In this document: positions 16,000 through 22,051 of the stretch, piece after piece
How the letters are laid out: every line of letters starts with the position of its first letter
How positions within the stretch are numbered: the first letter of the stretch is position 1
Assembly (NCBI GenBank): GCA_018398765.1
Contig: JAHBMJ010002159.1
Span: 1 to 22,051 of the forward strand
DNA from: Chromera velia
Taxonomy: Eukaryota > Sar > Chromeraceae
Length of the DNA stretch: 22,051 nt
Reading direction: 5' to 3'
Notes under the pieces: generated by a model
The model's input: the letters and a program-made list of their open reading frames with translations, nothing else
Databases searched by the model: none
What the model was told of the DNA's origin: nothing
Made by a program: the position numbers and the translations under genes

Positions 16000-18772
16000 A
16001 TGCGGAGATTCTTTGGGCGTTTCGGGAAGAACCGAAAACAGAAGGAAAAAGGAATTCCGAAAGATATCAGGGCTGGGTCCCCCGCTTCGGCTCCTGTTAT
16101 TGGAGAGGCAGCAAAGGATGATTTTCCAGCCTCTCCATGTGCATCCTCTCCGCTCAAAAATGGGGTAGGAGGAGAGGAAACGCCTCAAGAGGGCCCCCCT
16201 GCCGATCTCTTTGCCCTCAGAGTCGACCCGGAGGAGTTGGCCGAAGAGCTTCACCTTCAGCAAGGCGAGCCTGTCGTGCGAGTGATAGACGGGATCAAAG
16301 AGATCGGCCGGAAGCTCTCGAACGTCTCAGGCTGCTCATTCTACGCAGATGTTGACAGGATTATTGAAAGAGGGTTCGAGGAGTTCTGTGAAGGAGGGTA
16401 TGACAAGGAGGTTCCTGCCATCACATTTATCGAAAGGGAAGAGAAAGAGAACGCCGCAGAGACCCCTTTCAGCCCACGGACCCTAGCAGAAGAGCATCCA
16501 AATCCCCCCGCCATTCCTCAGCTCTCTTTGGTGATTCAGAATGCCCTTCCCTCTGCACAACCGATCATTCCGCTCTCCCGTCGACCCGTCGAGTTCGAGA
16601 CGGAGGGCATCAAAGGAAGAATTCTCCTCCTGCTCCGCACAGACCCACTTGACCCTGTGTACGCTCCTCATCTGAAGAACCGGAGAAGAAAGTTTGAGCT
16701 GCAGATGCAAATCAAATTCAAGAGAAAGCCCAGGGGACTGGTATTTTTCGGGGCAGGTCCGTCTCTCTCTCTATCTATCTATCTTTTGGCGGGGAAGCTT
16801 GGAGTCAGGTTTTCGTCCTCTTGATGCATGGATGGGCGTTCATACAATGCCTTTCTTCCTTCTGTCAATCGAGGTATCGTTCTCTGCCAGCGTTTCCCTT
16901 TTCCTTTGTTGGCTTTTCTCTCCAGATTGTGTGACCCAAAGTGATCAACTGCCCTCCCCCCCTTTCTGTCCTGATGATTTGAGTGCAGAAATGAAGGACA
17001 AACTGCAACTGGATTGGATCGCCCAGGGTGAGCACACAAGGAAAAAAAGGAAGAAGAAGACTGTGCAAAAAAAAGTGCAGAAATTGCGCCTTCCTGTCTG
17101 TGCTAAGATCCTTCTTGTTGCACGTCTGCCTCGTTTCGAACGCACACACTGTCTCTTCTTTCGTGTATCCTGGCGACAGGGCGCCAGGCTGGGGCTTTTC
17201 TGGTCATTTCCGCAGCATGTCCAACTCGTAGTCTTGACACTACTTATTTTGGCGTTTATGCATGCAGGTGTGTGGGCCGTCGCCATGGCTTTCGCGAAGT
17301 CCTTTGACAACGCGAAGGCCCTCCACTACTCTCCTGGGAGGTACGATGATGGGAGCGGGACCTCACCGACGCAGGGGGGGAAGAGAGGTCTCCGCATGGG
17401 AAGGTCGAGAACCATGGGCGGGAATGCAGAGGGACCGTGTGACTTTGAGAGCCCTGGGATCACCTATCCACTCGCATACCAAATGGTGAGGGCTGCTTGC
17501 ACAAACTGCATTCGATTGGGTTTCTTCTTTCGGCTGCTGTTTGGTTTGCGTTGCCTCGTTTCTCTGTTCATCTTTCCTGATGGGTCTTTGACAAGCACAC
17601 AGCGTCTGTGCAGCAATAGGCGCGCATCTGTTCCGTTCGTGTGTCTGCCATTTTTATTATACAGACAGGCGCCGGGGGCTCGCATCGACCATGAAGGACA
17701 TGAGAGACTGCCCCCACTTCTCCTTCCTGTGTGTTTTCCTACATGGTGATACGGTTCTGGGCTGTGTGGACTTGAGGGTGAAGGAGTGAGTCTGTGTGTG
17801 TCCCGTGTTTTTGTGTTTCCTTTTGTCTCTGTCTCTCATGTTTTGCTTCTTCCTTTTTTTGGTGCTGTCGTTTTTCTCGCAGGATCGGATGGTCGTCACG
17901 AAACCAGATGAGCCCCTTCCGGAACTCGGAAAGGTGCGGTCTCCTCTGGGGAAGATTGCTTCGATTGGGAGTCTCCCAACATGCACGTGGTTTCTTTGAG
18001 GCAGAATATCTCTCTGATCATCGCGTCTCCTGTCAGAGAAAGAGAGGGAGTTCCTGAGTGCATGATTGGCTTTCTTTGTCTCTGTATCCTCTTTCCGCGT
18101 CCACCGTTGTCCCTATGATCTGCCTGCCGTGCCTTCCCTTCGATTCATGCTCCTATGTCCTTCTGTGGAAAAAACAAAAAAAAAATAGATGCATTCTCTC
18201 GGAGGAAGAAGCTCCGTGGCTGCCCTTACCGGCTTCTCCTCTCCATGTGACTGCCTGTGAGGCACGTAATTATCCCACACCCGTTGATCCGATTCTTTTC
18301 TGTCTTCGCGGTCCCTACTGGCCTGCCTGCCTGTCTGCCTGTCTGCCTGCCTGTCTGTCTCCTTCCAGGACATTCCCGAGCCTCCCGAGAGCGTCAAAGC
18401 CCGCAAGGAGATGTTTGCGAATTTTGTGCGAAACTGCAATTTGAGGGACGGGGAGACGCCGTCGTCGTCCAGGAACATTTTCAGAAGGGACAAGTCCAAC
18501 AAGGACCTCCAGCCAGGGGGGAGCACGACGCCCTCCAGAGGTCACAGCGCACCTAGCAAGGAAAGCAGCGGGACGGGAAAACTCCACTGCAACGACCCCA
18601 GAGCTTTTTTCGACACAGAGCACTGGTACACATTCGCGATCTGGAGGTCAGCCGGTCCTTGCTATGAGAAGAGACGGGGTGGGAGAAGAAAGGCAAGGGA
18701 AGGGAAGGGAAGTGTGTGCCCGAAGAGGAAAAGGAATTCCATGACAGGGATCCATGCAGATGAAATGAGGAG

Positions 18773-18814
<42 letters not shown>

Positions 18815-18822
18815 CCGTGTGC

Positions 18823-18853
<31 letters not shown>

Positions 18854-18902
18854 CCTGTGTGTGTGTCTGTGTGTGTGTGCGTGTGCGTGCGCGTGTGTGT
18901 GT

Positions 18903-18938
<36 letters not shown>

Positions 18939-19468
18939 CTCTTTCTGCGCATCCAAGCTCTCTCTCCCTCGGTTCTCCTTCGCTCGTGGCTGCTGAAAAT
19001 ATTTGAGGTCTGCATGAGCAAAGCGAGAGGAGAGTAGGGGAGACGAAGGAAAAGCCTGGCCATCTGTTGAATCTGTGATTTGATCTTTGACATAGTGGGG
19101 AGATTCTTAGATGGCCTGTTTGCCACTCATCTTGCTCTGCCGCTAGGAGTGTATCTGAATAACTTTTTGTCAGGCTCTGCATACAGATTTGCTTCTGTAT
19201 GCATCAATCCGTGTGCTGGATGTGTTGCAGCACGTACATCAACCTAGTTGACTGGAGGGTGACTGAAATTCCAGGTCTGGGGGGGTTCTCTCTGCACAGA
19301 ATCACCAAGGGAGACGCCATGAGGTTTGTGGCCTACGACATGCCGACGTTCAACACGATCGATGCCAACCAGAACATGAGGACGCACAACCCCCAAATGC
19401 ATCCGATCTGCCAGAAAGAATACTTCCTCGACCTCACGCTGAGCAGCTCCGTTCGTGATGAGGAATGA
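16000..19468 (+). CDS. DUF1769 (UPF0590)-like protein of unknown function (seven exons)
   Basis: Proposed exons are 16000-16756, 16926-17027, 17268-17485, 17697-17777, 17883-17933, 18369-18646 and 19231-19468, giving 1725 nt and 574 residues. The start ATG at 16000 sits in accATGc and precedes a basic N-terminus (MRRFFGRFGKNRKQ). Residues 20-200 are low-complexity, with a helical stretch (DPEELAEELHLQQGEPVVRV). From about residue 201 the pattern fits DUF1769: GRILLLLRTDP, FELQMQIKFKRKPRGLVFFG, WAVAMAFAKSFDNA, DCPHFSFLCVFLHGDTVLGC, WYTFAIWSTYINLVDWRVTE, then GFSLHRITKGDAMRFVAYDM and the final strand EYFLDLTL. A Ser-rich insert (residues 430-470) interrupts it. The family occurs in fungi and protists with no known biochemical role. 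Exon 4 is uncertain: the best acceptor (TACAG at 17660-17664) is out of phase, so I used the weak in-phase AAG at 17696. The family call is from memory of the pattern. Confidence 0.7.
16763..16785. repeat. CT/CTAT simple repeat in intron 1
   Basis: A ctctctct run passes into ctatctatctat just after the exon 1 donor of the DUF1769-like gene. Confidence 0.8.
18318..18360. repeat. (CTGC/CTGT)n tetranucleotide repeat before exon 6
   Basis: About ten tetranucleotides (ctgc, ctgt) end just eight bases before the exon 6 acceptor (ccttccag, last base 18368) of the DUF1769-like gene. The repeat makes up most of the pyrimidine-rich stretch in front of that acceptor. Confidence 0.85.
18774..18937. repeat. 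compound (TG)n-(GA)n microsatellite in intron 6
   Basis: About 130 bases of mostly TG dinucleotides with scattered c interruptions (18774-18902) run straight into about 35 bases of GA repeat. It lies within the last intron (18647-19230) of the DUF1769-like gene. Confidence 0.95.
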
Positions 19469-19682
19469 ATGAAACAACGGACCGGAGAGAGAGGGAGAGA
19501 GGGGGAGAGCGAGATTGTATACCAAACGGGTGTGGGGGCTGTTACAGATTTCGGGAGCCACAGCTGTGCAGTAACGGAATGGGGTGTGACTGAAAAATGC
19601 CATTACAAGGGTCGAAGAGTAAAATTAAAAAGACGTGGATGGGGGGTGGGGGGGGTTGCTTTTGTTAGTTTTTTTTTATCGG

Positions 19683-19688
19683 AATAAA
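19683..19688 (+). promoter_or_regulatory. AATAAA poly(A) signal of the DUF1769-like gene
   Basis: The first AATAAA after the TGA stop, 215 bases downstream. A second aaataaat lies near 19900. Either could serve. The first fits a short 3' UTR. Confidence 0.5.
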
Positions 19689-20097
19689 GGACGGAGGAAC
19701 AGGTAGCACAGACAGAAGAAGGAATGATGCCTGCAACTGCAGCAATGTACAGGTGGTTGGGTTTTGTTTGTTTGATTTGAATGCGTTCGTCTTCGATCGG
19801 ACAACTGACAGTGATGGAGAAAGAAGGGAAGGAGAGGGAGCCATATGATACGACTGGCTCCTCTTTTGTCTGAATCAAGCATGCTTGCATGTAAATGCAA
19901 ATAAATCCATTGGGCCAGTTGAAGTATAGAGGGAGGGAGTCGATTTGACGCTCCTAGGGGTGGTTTGTAAAGAAGCTTTCCTTTCTTACTTACTTTGCTT
20001 CTCTCTTTGTTTCTCCGTGCGTCGTGCTGCATGCATGTCTCCCGTGTTGTCTTTTTTCTCACTCTTTTGTGTGCACATTGTCTCTCTCTATCAAGTA

Positions 20098-20356
20098 CAG
20101 CATCGCCTGTCGGCTTCTGAATGCGATTGCGGCTGACACAGGCAAGGCAGAAGGAATTCGAGAGAAGCCGCAGCCGAAAGAAGAAGGGGGGCTCACTGCG
20201 GCTGGAAAGGACGAAGAAGGGGAAGGAAAACAGAACTCGCGGGGCCAAACGGGCCCTCCCTGCAAGCGGCGTACAGTTACGACTGCAGAAGCAGGTCCTG
20301 GATATGCGTACACTGCCCTGTACTATTCCGTACACATGACTTTTCTTTATGTTTAA
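20098..20356 (+). CDS. possible terminal exon of an unknown gene
   Basis: After a pyrimidine-rich run and the acceptor-like tcaagtacag (ending about 20099), the plus strand is open to TAA 20354-20356. It reads ACRLLNAIAADTGKAEGI, then a Lys/Glu/Gly-rich stretch (EKPQPKEEGG, GKDEEGEGKQ) and ends VHMTFLYV. There is no homology I recognise and no upstream exon in view, since the next gene to the left has already ended. It could be chance. Confidence 0.15.
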
Positions 20357-21050
20357 ACGCATCGGCGTAAATCGATGCACGCATTTCTGAAGTAATCGTC
20401 GTCTCCAACTCGGGTTGAGGGCATGAAAAACTGAATTTCTATTCAGGCTGGCTCTGACAGCCAAGCTGGAAACATCTCTTTCTCTTGAATTAAACATAAT
20501 CTTATATCATCAGTTATATGCTTACTGAATGAAACACCCATATATACATAAAACCATTGAGATGGAAAGCCTTTCAACCTAGCTTTCATTGCCTTTCAAG
20601 TTTCAAGTTTCAACAAGATAACAAAATGTTCATATGGATCATATTGTCAAATAATTGTATGTATTTAAAATTTTAAAGCTTTTTAAATTTGTTTTTTACT
20701 ATAATTTTTTTTTTTTATTGATTGATTGATATGTTCCGCCCTAGGGCCTTCCCACTATGTTTATCTATCGCCAGAGCTAGCAGGTTTTTTAAATTAATTG
20801 AATCACTCATAGATAGTAGTTAACCCTGGAAACTCTAAGAACAAGGAACGTATTCAAGATTCTATGATTCTGTATATATAATCCTAAGTATATATAATCC
20901 TAGGTGTTCAAGTTTTCTAATGGAAGCTCAGTCCCTTTTAACAGAAACATTTACTGAACATTGAAACAAGTAAACGTATAGTAATGGGTGGAAGGGGGGC
21001 TTGAGACAGAGGAGGTAGTTTTTGTGGGGAGTGTAGGGTTGTTGACATAC
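20357..21050. other. AT-rich gene-free stretch
   Basis: No coding signal. It contains a T-run followed by attgattgattgat (about 20706-20731), the palindrome gccctagggc just after it, and a 16-bp direct repeat gtatatataatccta (20872 and 20888). Confidence 0.5.
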
Positions 21051-21184
21051 TTGTTATCCTCCTGGTCCTCCTGGTCCTCCTCTATCTTTTCTCCCTTTAT
21101 CTTTGGGTAGTGAGTGCCTGGGGGCCTTTCCGTAGGGTTTGTCAACGCATTTTCCCCGTCAATCGTAACCACTTCCACCAGAGG
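21051..21184 (-). CDS. orphan internal exon, acidic protein segment
   Basis: On the minus strand a pyrimidine-rich tract ending gtgtgaaag precedes an open 134-bp stretch that ends at a consensus donor, aa|GTATGT (donor G at 21050). In the frame open through the exon it reads PLVEVVTIDGENALTNPTER, then PPGTHYPKIKGEKIEEDQED, then QEDN. The frame also stays open for about 30 codons past the donor. The combination of acceptor, donor and protein-like composition suggests an internal exon of a gene whose other exons lie mostly to the right. The family is not recognised. Confidence 0.35.
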
Positions 21185-21600
21185 CTTTCACACGAAGAGG
21201 GAAAGGGAGAAGGTAGGGGTGAGGGGGGCGTATGAACTCTATCGATCCTATGATTGCCCCCCTTTAGTTTTGTTGCCCTCCCAGAGGTTCTGCCGGGTGC
21301 ATATGGGGGAGAAGAAGACTAAAAAGACCGCTGAGGGACTGGTTTTTTGCATGATGCAGGTTTTCTCTTCTTCAAGCCCATTAAATGCCCCAGTGGGGCC
21401 TAGGTTGAAAGATTGAATCTATGCAGGATATGCTAGGTTGACCAGAGCCTACGTTACATTGTGAGGTTGTAGGCATTGTCAGAGCTGCACGTAGTGCACG
21501 CATGTCGAGCGTATGGCGTATATGTATGTGCATGCATGTATTGTATTAATTGGTTCGCATGCAAGTCAATTCAGAAATACAGTCTTGCCTGTGTGTAAGA

Positions 21601-22051
21601 CTAAAGAGAAGTATGAACAATGCATGTCCGACCCTCAGATCTTATAGCCCCGTACGTTGGCAGCGCCATAACTCTACGTGGCAGTAGAGTAGGTCGGTCA
21701 GGGACCAATCTGTTCTGTTTATGATCAGAGACGAATCTCTGTATCGTTGAACGGCAGACGGCAGGCATTCTTTCGCACCAGACGACGATCTTCTCTGGGT
21801 GCATTGAGTCTGTTCGCTTTTCAGAGTTCTTGTAGGTCTTTCTCTTGTTGTTGCGATGACGTTGAGGCCACATAGAGAAGTGGGCCCGATTTTCTGTGCA
21901 ATTGCGTTCCTCGTGAAGAGTGTAGAGGAACTGAAGGACGTCTCCGTTGCGACCCTGGATGACCGATACGAGTCTGTTTGTCTTCTTCTGTCCGGAGTCG
22001 CTGAAGAAATGCAGCGATGGTTGCCCTCGGGGTCTATGGGCAAGAAGAAAT
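21601..22051 (-). CDS. unrecognised ORF running off the right edge
   Basis: The minus strand is open from the window edge to TAG 21601-21603, 150 codons without a stop. It reads RGQPSLHFFSDSGQKKTNRL, then VSVIQGRNGDVLQFLYTLHE, then a basic stretch (PQRHRNNKRKTYKNSEKR) and ends CIVHTSL. It may be the 3' end of a gene or retroelement ORF, or an exon joined to 21184-21051. A second minus frame is also open over most of this span, which lowers confidence. No family recognised. Confidence 0.3.
   Translation of the reverse strand, partial: FLLAHRPRGQPSLHFFSDSGQKKTNRLVSVIQGRNGDVLQFLYTLHEERNCTENRAHFSMWPQRHRNNKRKTYKNSEKRTDSMHPEKIVVWCERMPAVCRSTIQRFVSDHKQNRLVPDRPTLLPRRVMALPTYGAIRSEGRTCIVHTSL

Noticed and set aside
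14265-19531. Shared 13-mer ataccaaacgggt at 14265 and 19519 as a dispersed element
   Set aside because: A 13-base match is expected by chance in a window of this size, and the flanks do not match.

Overview
This window looks like nuclear DNA of an intron-rich eukaryotic microbe. The evidence is two multi-exon genes with GT-AG introns, AATAAA poly(A) signals, long CA/TG microsatellites, a short TTTAGGG (telomere-type) tract and a Ty3/gypsy retroelement. A chromerid-like alveolate such as Chromera velia would fit, but this is a guess from overall character. There are no prokaryotic operons, CRISPR arrays, rRNAs or convincing tRNAs.

Left part (about 1-9400, minus strand): a decayed Ty3/gypsy element of the chromovirus type. 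Reading right to left on the minus strand it has gag (8824-7138), a zinc-knuckle-like remnant (to about 6900), a 2.5 kb gap region with only a doubtful protease trace, then reverse transcriptase and RNase H (4395-2410), integrase (2414-1011), a long charged linker and a C-terminal chromodomain (611-450). At least 13 in-frame stop codons interrupt it, against only about three frameshifts. The integrase catalytic Glu reads as Lys. The gap region is full of inverted repeats, including a foldback with arms of about 96 bp (6278-6484). Tandem repeats flank the element (50 bp units at 1-171, 89 bp units at 8818-9140). No LTR pair could be identified.

Middle (9400-13060): repeat-rich and without a recognised gene. 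It holds a 17-19 bp minisatellite, a 58 bp-spaced duplication, a 24 bp minisatellite that encodes an acidic octapeptide repeat on the minus strand, an A-tract/T-tract hairpin, a 20 bp perfect palindrome and a CA microsatellite.

Right-centre (13060-19700): two host genes arranged head to head around an 884 bp spacer. The minus-strand gene (15115-13102, four exons, 233 aa) encodes a probably secreted beta-rich protein that resembles DUF4397/AlgF-type domains. The plus-strand gene (16000-19468, seven exons, about 574 aa) encodes a DUF1769 (UPF0590)-like protein of unknown function. One junction of the second gene is uncertain.

Right end (19700-22051): AT-rich and simple-repeat DNA, one possible small plus-strand exon, one well-bounded orphan exon on the minus strand (21184-21051) and a minus-strand ORF that runs off the right edge. 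None of these is recognised.
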